Of a DNA stretch of 24,018 nucleotides, positions 1 to 11,480 are shown piece by piece. Position numbers and translations under genes: made by a program. Positions within the stretch are counted from its first letter, which is position 1. Each line of letters opens with the position of its first letter. The stretch spans positions 1 through 24,018 of the forward strand of contig JACGCN010000138.1 in assembly GCA_014905825.1 (NCBI GenBank), in the 5' to 3' direction. Origin of the DNA: Lyophyllum atratum. Lineage: Eukaryota; Basidiomycota; Agaricomycetes; Agaricales; Lyophyllaceae. The notes below the pieces were generated by a model. That model did no database searches. It was not told the origin of the DNA and worked only from the letters and a program-made list of their open reading frames with translations.

Positions 1-79
1 GCGATAACCCTTACCGTCGGATTCCTTCGTTCAGTTACTAAACCATCATGCCTGTAGCGAGCTGAGCCCAAATACGCCG

Positions 80-724
80 ATGAAAATAGAAATATCGCAA
101 TCCACACTGGCTCCCACTCTGCAGTTCGAGCAGATGTGTCAGTCCTGTCAGTGTACGGCAGTCAGCTTGTCCAATGCGACAAACTCGACAGACCTGACGC
201 CCAGGTTCATTCCGCCGGAGGGGCACCTTGCGAAAACCTATTCGTCTTCGTCTTCATCTTCGTCTTCGTCTTCTTCTTCTTCTTCCCCATCAATCTATTC
301 TTACTCTCCTACTTCTGCTTCTACTTCTCCCTCTTCCGGCGCACGACCACAATTGACACTAGATCTGGATAGCGACTATGAATGCCAGTACAGGATTGGG
401 CGGTGAGGCCCGGGTTCGGATCGAAAGCCTGCGTTTCGTCAGAAAACTAGCTGACGTACGCACAGGAGTCCCTCAAACCCGGCACGCTTCCAATGCCGCC
501 ACTGCGAAAAAGGGTTTCCGAAGAAGGCTGATCGCGATCGGCACGAGTGCTCCGTGCATCGCGATCAGATGATGAAGCCGCCTGGGCTGTTTTTCTGCGA
601 GATTGAGGATTGTACTCGGCGGAGAGGGTTCACGAGGAAGGATAATCTGCTGGATCACCAGAGACGGGTGCACAATACGGACATTCCGAAGCGCAAGGCT
701 CAGGGGAGGTACATCAAGGCGTAA
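80..724 (+). CDS. C2H2 zinc-finger protein, two exons
   Basis: Model: exons 80-402 and 466-724, intron 403-465 (63 nt, GTGAGG donor, CTGAC branch point, CACAG acceptor). This gives 193 aa. Without splicing the frame stops at 404-406 inside the intron; splicing joins it to a C-terminal part with two C2H2 fingers: C118/C121/H134/H139 and C152/C157/H172/H177. The second has a longer C-x4-C knuckle. The first 108 residues are low-complexity, with 15 consecutive serines (55-69) in a Ser/Thr/Pro-rich stretch, and the tail is basic. This layout suits a nuclear DNA-binding regulator, but the target is unknown. The start is uncertain: just upstream, around 33-57, there is a TACTAAAC-like branch point and a CTGTAG acceptor, so a first exon may lie outside the window. 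Seen: the fingers and splice signals. Inferred: transcription-factor role. Confidence 0.75.
242..286 (+). repeat. TCT/TCG trinucleotide microsatellite encoding poly-serine
   Basis: Fifteen consecutive TCN codons (TCG, TCT, TCA, TCC) form an imperfect trinucleotide repeat inside the zinc-finger gene and encode residues 55-69. Such tracts change length by replication slippage, so the length may vary among strains. Confidence 0.9.
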
Positions 725-3700
725 ATAGGTGGATGGATTTCAATATTCTCATAGATAATGATTGCGCTGTATGTCTTAATATTGCGTTGAGTTCGGTTCG
801 TCGTCGTATACAAGAGCTATGTCCGATTGGGCTGTCGGTGGTTGAAATTGTTGCGCACATTGTCAATCCAATCAAAGAATACACATTTAAATTGTGCTCT
901 TGTGTGTGACGGTGAGTGAGTCCTTCGAGACAGTCTCACCTCAGACCAGCTCTCGATGGTAACCAGCCATACCATCGGATTTACGGGATGGTAAGGCATG
1001 TACGTACGGGCACTGTGAAATCTTTAGACCCCTTTCATTGGGAGCTTCGAGGATAGGTAGGCTGCCGCTGTTAGCCGTCCATGTGTTATTGGAATTCAGG
1101 TCTCAACCGGACTCCAAATGTCGATGCACAAATGGAGGGTGATGTCTCAAGCTGGTTCACTAGTAGTAGAAGCACCAACCGCAAAAATCACTTAGATTCA
1201 CCACGGCAGGAGTTATCCAATGAAACGATTGGCCAAAAGACCTGCCGGGAGTTCCTCTTGCGCTCGTACCGACAGCATAGGTATTCCGGGTGTCCTAGAT
1301 ATACGTTTGTTGCCTAGGATCATGAGAGCGCACTCGCCCTCCCGCTGTTGCACCGGCGGACCGAGCTACCCGATGTATCGTATGCTCCGAGGGATCGGAT
1401 TCAGTACCGTAAATCTGTGCAATAAACGTAGTCACCTTGTGTTGTGATGACTCATGATGCCAGGTTAACTGGATCCTCCATGATTCTGGTTGGCCTGATT
1501 GGACGCAGACTGCATAAGTGAACACGTTCGGACAGCTTGTTGGCCATTATCGAATTCCCGGACTTGACAGAGTCACCTGCGAATAGCAATCGATTTTCAC
1601 CCTGGGCTGCTAGGCACCTCCAACCCCAATATCGCCCGCCATGATAGGCTCCCCTCTGTAAACCTGTGGATTCTCGAGGGCACGCAGAAACACACTTGCC
1701 GAGCGTTACACAGAGAGAGAAGGGCTACAGCTTCACGGATTTCTGTGCAATCTGCGGAATGCTAGGTATCATCGTCTATCTGGGGAAGAATGTTCTCAGT
1801 CAGGCCTGCAGTGCTGCGATGACAGTGCAGTCAACGCCGAGCTAAGTTTACGAGTACGGTGTATCGCGCCTCCTAGACTCTGGAGTCCTTGCAAGCTAGT
1901 TACCAGCATATTCTCTGACTCGCACGAGCCCAGTTTATCGCACGAACCAATCAGGACGATAGCCCACACCTCAAACACGAAATGGTGGACTGACCTGTCT
2001 CTCTCGAACATGTAAGAGTTGTATGTATGCGACGCCATATCCTGTCCCACCGTACCGATGTCCAGTTGTTCGGGTCTAGTACAAGCCTCAGAAGCTCCAG
2101 TGGAACTAGATATACGTATACGAAGTTTAGTAGGATCACCGTTACTCTTGGGATGTTATCTAGCGCGAGAATCCATACAGACTGCCTAGACACTAGAGGA
2201 ATTCGCCGATGACTAGCTCATAATCAGCATCATATCCGACTACTCTATAATCCGCACCAGGGAATGCTTGCGAGCGGTATCCGCCTACCGAAGGAACGAT
2301 CTTAACGTGATTTTCAGTCAAGGCTTGTAGATAGCGGCGTTGAGCTTTCATACTGTACACTACTATTCAACGGCTATAGCATATGCTGGCACCACCACTT
2401 GATCTCCTGATCATGAGCTGATAATTCTATCAATGTATGTATCCGGTGAGAAGTGGGCCCGACGAGAAACTTCAAAACCAACTATGGAATTCGGTAGACC
2501 CCACGAGCCATAACCGACATTGGCTCCCTTCCTGCCACAATATCCTCAGTCCCAGTCACAGTCTTCAACAGGCGGTTGACCACTCACGAAGGTATCACTC
2601 GCTGCGACGTATCTGATTTGCGGTGGTGCTATACCGATAATTCCCAACTACATGCGAAATAAACTGAAGATCTCTCTCTCTCCGATAATCCCCAATAGTA
2701 AGGATACGGCAAGACGTTCGATGGATTCCAGACAAGTCACAAGATTCAAGAACGGATAAACTCAGGTCTTCACCGAGTACGTTCTACGAGAGTCTAGGTA
2801 CTGGTAAGAAAGTCTCTATGTGAACCACCCAATCCCGGGTGTCCTAAAGTACTGCCAAATTGAGATAAGGATTGCGCACGTACCGAGACCTCGGGTCGAG
2901 AGAGAAAGGCTTCGCCGCGTAATGCTTGAAGACTTACCGATACAGGTTGTTTTTGGCGCACTGGAGTCGCTTCCCCGTAAAATGAGCTGCGTAATCCTGA
3001 CCTTCTATTGGAATAAACGTCTCGTCGCATTTATGTATGTGCCACAAGCGAGACCGGAGTCACGACGGAGTTTGAGGATGGAACGACCGCAATTGAAGGC
3101 CTCCTGACGGCCCACGGGTGCAGCCAGGAGCTTCGGTCAAGCGAAAGATTCCGGTCAAAGAGACGCACGCACTGGAGCAACTCTCCACTCGCGGTACGTA
3201 CTAGTTCAGCGCCAAATCGGACCCCGAGTAGATGGAGCCAATCATTTCCGTTGTCCCACTGCTCACTGGGGCAGCACATCAAATGGCTATACGGTGGAGC
3301 GGTACATGTAGCCGCAATTCCTCGATTGCTAGCTTACTGCAGAACTTGACATATCATTGACCTCTGACAAATTCTGGGACGAAATCGCGGCGGGACATTA
3401 GTTGGTTGAGAGAGGCGAGGAACGGAGCTTCGGCTGAATCTTAGTCGGCGAGAGGAAATGCACTCAGCCCTGAGCCCCCGTTAAGATGACATTCCTTCGT
3501 GGTTTCCGCCAATGGGTGGAATTTTCAGCTCGGCCTGCCGAGAAATCGTATTTCCAGCTATATATGCATCATATTCGCCCGTAGAGTGCGCAATCCACCG
3601 AGACTCTCACAAAAACCTAAGGCTGCGCACGAAAATTCCGGGCGCCCTACCGTGTCGTGAAGTCAAACAGCTGTTCTGCTGCGGGGATGGGGCGCGATAG

Positions 3701-3870
3701 CTGAAATGCGCAATTTATTGCGTAACCATTCGCTCGGCCGCTTTCAAGTACGGAGGCCACTAAAAGAAGGTGCAGGTGGAAGGAGGCGGAACCAATCGAT
3801 ACTACTCTAGATTGGCGGGTGGCTGACAGGTAGCGGGCGTCGGCTGCGATGGAGGGGACTATGGTTGGGG
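725..3870. other. Gene-poor stretch with no recognisable coding sequence
   Basis: No open frame here exceeds about 95 codons. None shows a recognisable domain, and I could not join any across plausible fungal introns into a protein. Base composition is mixed, and the only low-complexity piece is a short TC run at about 2671-2684. I see no tRNA, no terminal repeats and no tandem array. The first 100 bases or so probably hold the 3' untranslated region of the zinc-finger gene. The rest may be old, eroded repeat or non-coding DNA. Confidence 0.6.
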
Positions 3871-3892
3871 ACACCTAAAATAGGAGTGAAAA

Positions 3893-4103
3893 ATGACCAA
3901 CTCCACCCCCGATTTAACTCAACCACAACACTCAGTAAAATTAAAAGTGCTTTACAACATGATAGAGGAAGGGTTAAAGTAGGTCGCTATAGAAGCGAAA
4001 CAAAAATACAAAGCGTGGTGAATTAATTTCAGCGGGTTGAAAAAAACTTATTTGTATGGGGAGGATTTTGGAATGTCGCAAATAATAGCATGAACTAAGG
4101 CTC
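3893..4103 (+). pseudogene. Possible decayed transposase N-terminus (helix-turn-helix-like), very uncertain
   Basis: Frame 3893 starts with ATG and reads about 30 residues in the style of an HTH transposase N-terminus, including LYNMIEEGLK. It is then broken by TAG and TGA before a KKTYLYGEDFGMS-like stretch. The piece lies in a locally AT-rich patch (about 3880-4400) that differs from its flanks. An 11-bp inverted repeat lies further on at 4256-4266 / 4347-4357, and a loosely repeated string (AAATAGG followed by AAAAATG) occurs at about 3880-3897 and 4248-4263. I do not recognise a specific family. It may be chance coding in A-rich DNA. Confidence 0.2.
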
Positions 4104-4255
4104 TAGCGCTCTTTTAACTTCCTAAAGCGACAATACGAGTGACAGATGATGAGCCTTATTCAAGCCTTGGCGCCAATTGATCCTTGCTCACCCCAACTGA
4201 GCTCGCGCTTGAGTGGTATTCGACTTGGACCTCCTCAGAACACACGCAAATAGGT

Positions 4256-4357
4256 CAAAAATGGGGCCATACGGCCCAAAAATCTTCACATTACGACAAA
4301 TTACTTGCTCTGTATTTGAAAAATTGCCTGCGGCGCACTTATTAACCCCCATTTTTG
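4256..4357. repeat. Short inverted repeat in AT-rich patch
   Basis: CAAAAATGGGG at 4256-4266 is exactly complementary to CCCCATTTTTG at 4347-4357. A small stem, GGGCC-ATAC-GGCCC, lies at 4264-4277 just inside the left arm. The arms could be remnants of a small terminal-inverted-repeat element, but I see no clear target-site duplication. Confidence 0.4.
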
Positions 4358-4663
4358 GCATAGACACATTATAATCACTCGTGATTTGTCAGCCAAAATG
4401 AATGTCGCAATTCACTCCGGTTATAGGCGTCCCCAGCCATACATCGCGTCGGGCTCGCGGTCAGCGGTCGGGGACAGCGGCGGGGAAACCGAGTTCGGGA
4501 GGCGGGCATATCGTATTCAGCCATGATAATTAGACAAAAAAAAGGACGGCACTGCATATTGCTGAACACCCACAAGAGAAACCTGATATTAATTGTGCGT
4601 CTTTCGCCTGTTCTATTATCCATAGTAATATCTTACAAAATCATGAAAACAATAACCGTACTT

Positions 4664-6099
4664 CTACATCCCAAACTCCAGCCTCCTCAAACTATCCTCC
4701 GAATCATTTTTCGGTCTCCCTCCCACCTCAATGTCGATCTTGACATCTGTGGTCCGCATTATTCCGCCTGCTGTGATGATGTTCTCTTCGCTGTCGTTGG
4801 AACTATGCTGTCCTGCCGTCGACGTGATGTGTCCTTTGTAGTTCCCTAGAGGGATCTCACCACCCTTGCCGAACATCCGAGACCGATGACGACTTTCGGA
4901 TCCGGAGGGACCCCCGGTATTACTGCCGGAGCGTCCTGCATAATTGGCGGATTTCTGGAACGTGGATCCACCGAGGAGAGACTTCACGAGTGGTTTAAGG
5001 GCCGGCGCTGACGCCGAGGAGATTGCCATGTTGATCTCGACCTGCGTCCAGATCAGGATGTATGCGGCCACATCTAATCGACGGTCAGCGGGGGGAATCG
5101 CAGTGGAGACTACTAGGACAGTAGTGCTTACATGGAACGTCGCCCATATTCTGCGCAGCGTGTTGGTACTTGTAGAGAGCGTTGATGCGGACGATGCTGG
5201 CAATCACGGCCAGAGACCCGATCGAGAAGATCAGGAGAAGGGCGGCTAGTAGTGGATGTCAGTGACCGTCAGGGTTGAACACATGGAGGGCGGATGTGTA
5301 GTACTTCGCTTCCTTGCGTTCACTTGCAGCGCGAACACGGTCGGCATCGGCAGGAGGAAGATCAGGATGTCGGTCGTGATATTGAATGCAGCCATGGCGT
5401 AATACACGATAACGAGGTTGTTGCAGCCTTGAGGGAATTCAGGCTTCCATGCGCGAGTGATGTCGTCGGGACACTCAAACACCTTTTCCAGCCATTCAGT
5501 CAGCACCACGACTCGGCAGCGGAATTCGGCAATTCCGAATAGGTAGGCGAGACTCACATTCACGAAGAACATAGCCGTAGTGTAGACGGTGATGATACCC
5601 CCCAGTGCGTAAACCGACCAGCGGTACAATCTCTTCGGCGACAATCGATAGTAGAAGCACAAGATCGAGGCCTTGACAAAGTATAGCACCAGCAAGTACT
5701 GGAGCTGGTACGCGTACCATAGCTTCAGTGTCGGAATGATGATTCTTGCGTAGTCGGTGAGTTCCGAAACGTGAGTGCCTGTGCCGTAGTGAACATGGAA
5801 ATAATTGCTGACTCCGAGGCCCCAGGCATTGATCTGTGACGATTAGCATTCTGCGAGGGGTTTGGATGAGCCGTGCTGGAGATGGGTACCAGAGCAAATG
5901 CTATTAGGTAGTCGTCGATTGTTACGCTGCGGATAATTCTCGCACGACAATATAATCTGAGAGGTCAGTGAATATTGCAGCTACGACGGAGCTTCTGGGC
6001 GCATCAAACGTACCGTAGGCCCACTATTATTGTGGAAACTGTGCTCAACGAAAACATCACACCCAGCAACGTCGGACCAAGATTCGCTGGTTCCCCCAT
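4664..6099 (-). CDS. Fungal rhodopsin-domain (SAT4-type) seven-helix membrane protein, six exons
   Basis: Model on the minus strand: exons 6099-6014, 5956-5890, 5833-5558, 5482-5305, 5245-5132, 5073-4664. Introns are 57, 56, 75, 59 and 58 nt. The joins give 376 aa in one frame, ending in TAG at 4664-4666. Features typical of the family: VGLRLYCRARI and IDDYLIAFAL after helix 1 (each completed by a splice join), LQYLLVLYFVKASILCFYYR, the conserved loop FECPDDITRAW ahead of GCNN, NITTDILIFLLPMPTVF, and SIGSLAVIASIVRI. The last exon adds a Ser/Gly-rich, charged cytoplasmic-type tail of roughly 110 residues. The family is known only as integral membrane proteins, many near secondary-metabolite genes or in secretory membranes; it is not a retinal pump. 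The start (ATG 6099) gives MGEPANLG directly before helix 1, usual for the family. Intron 3 is frame-neutral (see findings). Confidence 0.85.
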
Positions 6100-7962
6100 G
6101 GCTTTCCGATGATTCGATGTTCTTGGCGCTTCCTCCGACTATGGTGCGAAGTTGTTCGTTACGAGTACAGGTTGAAATTGTCGTGGTTGAGAGTAGTTGG
6201 GCGCTCGTCGTCGGTCAACTGCAGCGCTGGTGAGATGCTCATCAAGATCGGACTGATGATCTGGTCTGTGGGTAGGGGTAGCACCGTAGATCCTAGCGAA
6301 AGAGAGGCATCTGCGGGATATATACTACTCTGCCATCATGCGGATTCTTCGTTGAATCGTCCGTTCCCGGGTCCGATACATGCTCCCCACGTTGTTGATC
6401 CTGCATTCGCGATTGTCTTGGAAGGTGTAGGTTTTCCGGAGAACTCAGCTGTAAGGTACTCCGCTCTAGGGGGATCCCGACACAGCTACCACATACACCA
6501 GGGGGGCGATATTTCCTCATCGCTGTCACCGCTGTCGACGTGACGTCCCACGCAGGAGTTTTCCTTGCTAGTAGGGGTTTTCCTACGACCAGCACCTACA
6601 CAGTCGGGGAGGTCGTAGAAAACTTAACCGACGATTCCCTGCAATTTTCCTAAACTATCATCGTAGCGCATACTCTGGGATGTTAGTAGATACTCCCCAA
6701 GTGGGTAGCAGCGCCTCTAAAGAAGAGATCAGTCTTGGTATCCAGGGCACTTGTGATGTGCTACCGGTTTTCGAAGGGACGGAGGCTGCCGCTAACGCTG
6801 AAGCTTCGATTCTTCACAGGAATCTAGATATTTAGACAAAATTTAGCGCGAACACGCCGATGGGATGAACTCGATGAGCATACAGAAGCAACTGTCGCCC
6901 ACATCGGACCATCCACATGTTGAATCCGTCTGTCTTAATTGGGGCTTTCGTGAAATTCCCAGTGAGGAAGTTCCTGAGACTTCAATTTGCCCAGCCATGG
7001 GTTTTTTTCCATGGTGCGCGGAGTGCAGTGGGGTATTTCTACCTACCTCCTATGTAAGTGCTTATGCAAAACGCATCCTTTTATCTGGTGCATCAATGCA
7101 TGGGCGTCAGATCTGCTCGGACTTTCCGATTTGAACCTTCATGGAAGAACGCACCTGATTATTATGTGTCGCGTCTTCGCTCCCCGGACCGCTATAGTGG
7201 GAAGTTGTCTCAGACAGAGTATCGTCACGGCCCGTGATGATTGCCAAAGGAGGTCTTCGCTGTGGAATTTCTAGAACGATGGTTTGCGCACTGTCCCTTC
7301 TGGCCGGGTAAAGCCGACGGCGGAGTATGCGGGAATCGAACGTCCCCAGGAATCAAAGCCCATCTCGCGGACAGGCATCGTGATATTCCCGCGCAGCCGG
7401 GGAGCAGGCCGAATGCCTGTCGCCGTACTTTAGGGTAAATGGGGACATCATCCTAAGCAGCCTCATAGGTAAATACTAGGTGTCTTCGTGCTCTATGTAA
7501 AGTACTCTAAGATGCATCTGTGGTCGAAGCATCTCTTTCCCGCTGTCACTTAATACCGCCCTTTGCATGTACATATAAGGGGGCAGGCAGATGAACCTGT
7601 ATTTGACCTACGCATATGGTCTCATCCGATGAGAAGCCGCGTTATCCATGAACAGAACACAACGGAAATCCGCAGTTTCGTCGGGGGCCTCTAGAGACTC
7701 CACGAGCAAGTACTGATTCTCGTGGGCCGAAAGTGAAGTTTTCCAGCCCGCAAGCCCCAAGAAGCGCGAGTCTAGCCTCACATTCGAACTCGAGTGGCAG
7801 CACGCTATGACGATTCACGGACTAGAAGTGCGCTGCCAAGCCACCGGGCCAGAGGAAAATTACGGTTCATACAGAGAACAATTAACTATGATTACAAAGG
7901 TATTATACAAATTGATCTTGCCACGTCCCCCTCTCCTTCAGTTGAATACATATTTTCCACCA
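6100..7962. other. Intergenic region without recognisable genes
   Basis: This gap holds the promoter of the rhodopsin-domain gene at its left end (minus-strand gene starting at 6099) and the 3' flank of the tyrosinase gene at its right end. A plus-strand open frame of 144 codons at 6109-6543 has no domain and atypical composition, so I do not call it. A GTTCGATTCC string on the minus strand near 7326-7340 resembles a tRNA B box, but no cloverleaf can be folded around it. Confidence 0.55.
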
Positions 7963-9273
7963 CTATTCCAAGGAAGCATAATCATAGCATAGGTCGCCTC
8001 CTTTGATGTCCATCAACTGACTCAGCTTGAAGTCACCAGTCAACGGCGCGAGGTTAATTTCGAAGTCGAGAGTAATGTTTGCACCGGCCTCATTGGTGTA
8101 GTCGAACGGGACAATCGGGCCGGAGACATCCTTGAGACGAATCTTCAGATCTTTCTTCTGCCAGATCCAGAACAACCGATCAAGATTCGCGTGGTGGAGG
8201 TAGAAGATGGGGTCACCGGGAGAGTTATAAGCTTCAAGAGAGTCAGCGCTAAATTCTTTCGTTGGAGAAGATCTGAATGCTCACCATCACCGATTGTGCC
8301 CAAGACACCGCCAACTCCAAAGTGCCCTCCTCCGTGAACGTTCTTCATATCCCAGCCAGGTATAGCTTCGAGACGTCTAGCGAAAGCGCCATAATTAGGT
8401 GTAGCCAGGACTTCGTCCCAAACCCATCGGACCAAGTTTTCCTCAACTACGGGAGGAGCAAAGTCGCGAGTGATGCAATGAGGGTTGGAGATGCTGAAAT
8501 CGATCGTAGGACCGAGCGAGATGCTGAACTTATCGAGTGTGAAGGGGCCGTCCTGAACACAGCCACCCCCGGAACGCCCTTGGATGCCGAGCCAGTTCTG
8601 CTCCGCCGTGACCTCGATGAAGGGGCCGTTGCCTCCGAATCCCGTCTCGGCGTCAAATATGGGCCACTCGGTCATGTTGAGCCCGGACTCGGTATCGATG
8701 AGCCAGTCCCAGTATGGCTGGGCGCCACTGTATCCACACTCCTCGCGGAGTGCCTTCTCGTAGTACGCAAGCATAAGACGGTGCCAAGGGGCAAAGTGTC
8801 CAACCTGTATCGATTAGCGGGGGGGCAAATTTTCAGGCACTTCGAGGGGAACACACCCAGTGAATATTGTCAGTCTGGCGACTGTGGACTCCCTGAAAGT
8901 CATCGTAACGACTCTGAGCGCCCTGGATAATGCTCGTGGTGATGGCCGGTTTGGCACCCAGGCACTGGACAGCGGAGATGTACCGCTTCTTTTCCGAGGT
9001 CGAGAGTTGTCTCCTAGCAAAGTTGTGAGTCGAATTCATTGATGCCGGTGGGGCTTCACCTTACCATTCTTTCCGCACGATGGGGTTCTTGCACTGCTTC
9101 TTTCCCCCCTTCTGGTGGAACCATTTCCACCAGAGGTCCCACCATCCTCTAGAATCGTTGGTTCGCTCGATCAGAGAGTTGAAATCTGCGTCAGCGCTGG
9201 CAACGGGAGTTGCCAATACCTGGCTTCCCAAGCATACCACCGCCGCTAGCCGAAACAATGCGTTGAGCTTCAT
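7963..9273 (-). CDS. Secreted tyrosinase (binuclear copper phenol oxidase), four exons
   Basis: Model on the minus strand: exons 9273-9065, 9013-8857, 8804-8285, 8231-7963; introns 51, 52 and 53 nt; 384 aa; stop TAG at 7963-7965. The N-terminus has a signal peptide (hydrophobic run LFRLAAVVCLGSQVLA, then an Ala-rich cleavage region). The splice joins create NPIVRKEWRQLS, IHWVGHFAPWHR and TIGDAYNSPGDPIFYLHH, all expected tyrosinase signatures. Copper A ligands are H113, H121 and H130. Copper B ligands are H279 and H283 (HGGGH), plus H308/H309 in the DPIFYLHHANLDRLFWIW motif. PYWDW follows copper A. Such enzymes oxidise monophenols or o-diphenols to quinones, in pigment, browning or secondary metabolism. 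At 384 aa it matches the short secreted class, without the long C-terminal cap of intracellular tyrosinases. No biosynthetic partner genes are adjacent. All six ligands are present, so it is probably active. Confidence 0.92.
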
Positions 9274-11054
9274 CTTTGTATATGTAGAACAGGTGTTGCG
9301 TGCTAGAAAACAAAGAGGCCGAAGGGCTGTGAGAGTAACTGTAAGGGAGTGAAGGCGGAATGTCCAGAATTGCGGGAGGATGACGAGAGATATAAGGTAC
9401 CTATCGTACCTGCTTCTGTACCTGTGGTAGGGATCGGAAAGGAGAGCGTGGAATCACACCACGTGGGAGACGGCAACCTCGCGTACTGCAGATTTCATTA
9501 ACCAAGCCCATAGACGAGTACTTAGTGGCAATTGACCTCGAAATCGACAGCACTGACAACCCTGATGAAAGTGCTCCTATCTTCCACGCCCAGGGCTAAG
9601 GGTCCTAACAGTTCCGAGTACCGGAGGAATAATTGGCTCCGGAAAAAAAACCCCCCAGTGGTCACTGCGCAAATAGCCGCGCCACATACGCATGTCCACC
9701 ACGGCAGCGCTATTCATGCACCGCGACGAGAACTCGCACACATAATCACCTTCCTGAAGGCGGAATCTTCTCAACCACAATCTTGGGTTCCCAAAGGTGC
9801 AATTTGAACATTCCGCTAGCCTATTGCATGAGCAAACCACCGGTAACAGGCAAGTGCCTGCTAATTGAAGTGGGGTATTTTGTGTGCCTCCATATGTACA
9901 TGGAAAGTGCTCAACTCGAACTATCGCCTAGAGTGCGGTCTAACCCAATTATCCCAACGTTTCGAAGATTCCCGGTTTGGCAGTGATTTGCAGCGGGCGG
10001 TGGCTGTGCCACACGGAAGTTCCCATATGACCATAACGTAATCTACTGAAGTATAAGTGGGGTAGATTTCTCACGAGTATGGTTCCACATAGGTCGCATA
10101 GGTTTTGGAGGTGTCCAGGCAGTGGCGTGCCGAACTGGGTCTAGGATAAGCGGGTCGGAATGTTGTAACTTTGTAGTCGAAATAGGTACATAGTTCCTAA
10201 GATCGGTTTACACGTACGTGTCTTGAGTATCGTAAGAGGAGGCAGCAGGATTTCGCTTGGTGAGGCTTCGTTGTTCAGACGGGCAGAGAGTATACTACGG
10301 CGTAAATAGAGAACGCCGCCCATAGGCTGAGGTATCCACTCCTACTCGGACAGCGCGCTCGTTAAAAGTGCAATCTACGCACCTGTCGACAGCTCCCATC
10401 ATTCCTCCTTCAATAACCGGCGTGTTCATCCCTTTTATGCCGACCCTCTATTCGCGTAGTGGACGAACGAGTCTCGATGACAGCAGGGCGAGGATTTTCA
10501 AGCTGTCACCCGAAGATACATACACCCCTTTTATGGTCAAGCACGCGTCCGCATCTGAACTGGCTGGAATAACCTTTAATATTCACCGCTATGTACCAGG
10601 TATGCATGTACCTGCAGAAAAATAATTCTTACATAACCCCCCTGAAAGACTGGGTATTTCGGTGCGTTGCTCCCCAGTCCCAATGTGGATACATCGTGGG
10701 GTATTCCATCTGCCAGACAACTTCCGGCCGACCACCATGTCCTGGATACCAGAATCGACATTGGGCGCGATACCTTTTCTATATGCCACCGACAGAGTGC
10801 GTTCCAGGGTTCCCTCCTAACCCTGGTCAGAGTCGTGGTGTCATTCAGTGTCACTCGATCGTCTTCTCTTTGGTCAGGCATCCACGGCACAGACGGTTAC
10901 GATTCTACGAAGGACGGCGGAATGGGACAGTGGGGAGGAACCGGTTATGTAACTGGCATGATCTAATAAAGTCGAATGCAAAGATGATCAAGCAAAAAGG
11001 AGAGTTGAAGGAAATGTTTCGCCCACCGGAAGCGCGAGATCACGGAGGCCAAGT
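9274..11054. other. Intergenic region: tyrosinase promoter, then no recognisable genes
   Basis: The first few hundred bases should hold the tyrosinase promoter. These include a CACGTG E-box near 9459-9464 and the TATA-like site described separately. The rest has only short frames. The longest, a 162-codon plus-strand frame at 10591-11079, runs out of non-coding sequence into the LINE relic and has no domain. A 12-bp perfect palindrome ACACGTACGTGT lies at about 10208-10221. Confidence 0.5.
9389..9396 (-). promoter_or_regulatory. Possible TATA box of the tyrosinase gene
   Basis: On the minus strand, CTTATATCTC lies about 118 nt upstream of the tyrosinase ATG (9273), a plausible core-promoter distance in fungi. 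It is a weak call based on sequence and position only. Confidence 0.3.
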
Positions 11055-11480
11055 AGAAAGAGGCCAAGGAACGGGCTGATGCGAAAGTCACTGACAAGAA
11101 ATACTGGTATCCAGCTGAAGACGGGGTACCGCCTCATTAGCCAGTATCTTCAGTGGGCGAAGGGCCACCCCGATGCCCGGTGCGAATGATATCGCTCCAA
11201 GACGCAGACATCGGAGCACCTCTTCACATGTTGCCCCGAGTGGGAGCACCAGCAGAAGATCCCATGGGCAGAAGTTCGGAAGGAGAGAGGGATGGCAAGG
11301 GTGGCTTTAGGACTCGGATCCGATGCCTTTTCGCAGACGAGCGGTGCAGTCAGGCCATCCTGGACTTTCTTCGCCACTACTGATGTGGGCAGGTGAACTC
11401 CAGAGGTCAGTGAGGAAGACGTAGCCAGCGAAGCATTGGGGTGGAAGCTGAGTGAGCGGGAATAGAGATGCGTGGGGAGG
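11055..11480 (+). pseudogene. Broken LINE (Tad/I-like non-LTR retrotransposon) reverse-transcriptase ORF, C-terminal tail
   Basis: Conserved C-terminal pieces of fungal LINE polyproteins can be read in order, but in alternating frames. They are KEAKERADAKVTDKKYW (from 11057), LKTGYRLISQYLQWAKGHP (from 11115), the Cys/His cluster with TQTSEHLFTCCPEWEHQQK and WAEVRKERG (same frame), LFADERCSQAILDFL (shifted frame, about 11330-11370), then ATTDVGR and EEDVASEALGWKLSERE (about 11373-11463). At least three frameshifts and stops separate them. The stop at 11187-11189 (TGA) sits where the family usually has Trp in a C-W-C motif, and the next codon reads TAT where TGT (Cys) is expected. Both are G-to-A changes. 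The reverse transcriptase core is absent upstream, so this is a 5'-truncated, dead copy. Family membership comes from recalled motif similarity. Confidence 0.75.

Noticed and set aside
6109..6543. 144-codon plus-strand open frame
   Set aside because: No domain or convincing splice partners; it starts just outside the rhodopsin-domain gene start on the other strand, in what is probably its promoter.
7320..7345. tRNA B-box-like GTTCGATTCC on the minus strand
   Set aside because: The T stem does not pair properly, and no acceptor stem or D arm can be found around it.
8277..8930. 217-codon plus-strand open frame
   Set aside because: Lies entirely antisense to the tyrosinase exons, which carry the conserved copper motifs; it is a shadow frame.
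10591..11079. 162-codon plus-strand open frame
   Set aside because: No recognisable domain, odd composition, and its end overlaps the LINE relic in a different frame from the conserved motifs.
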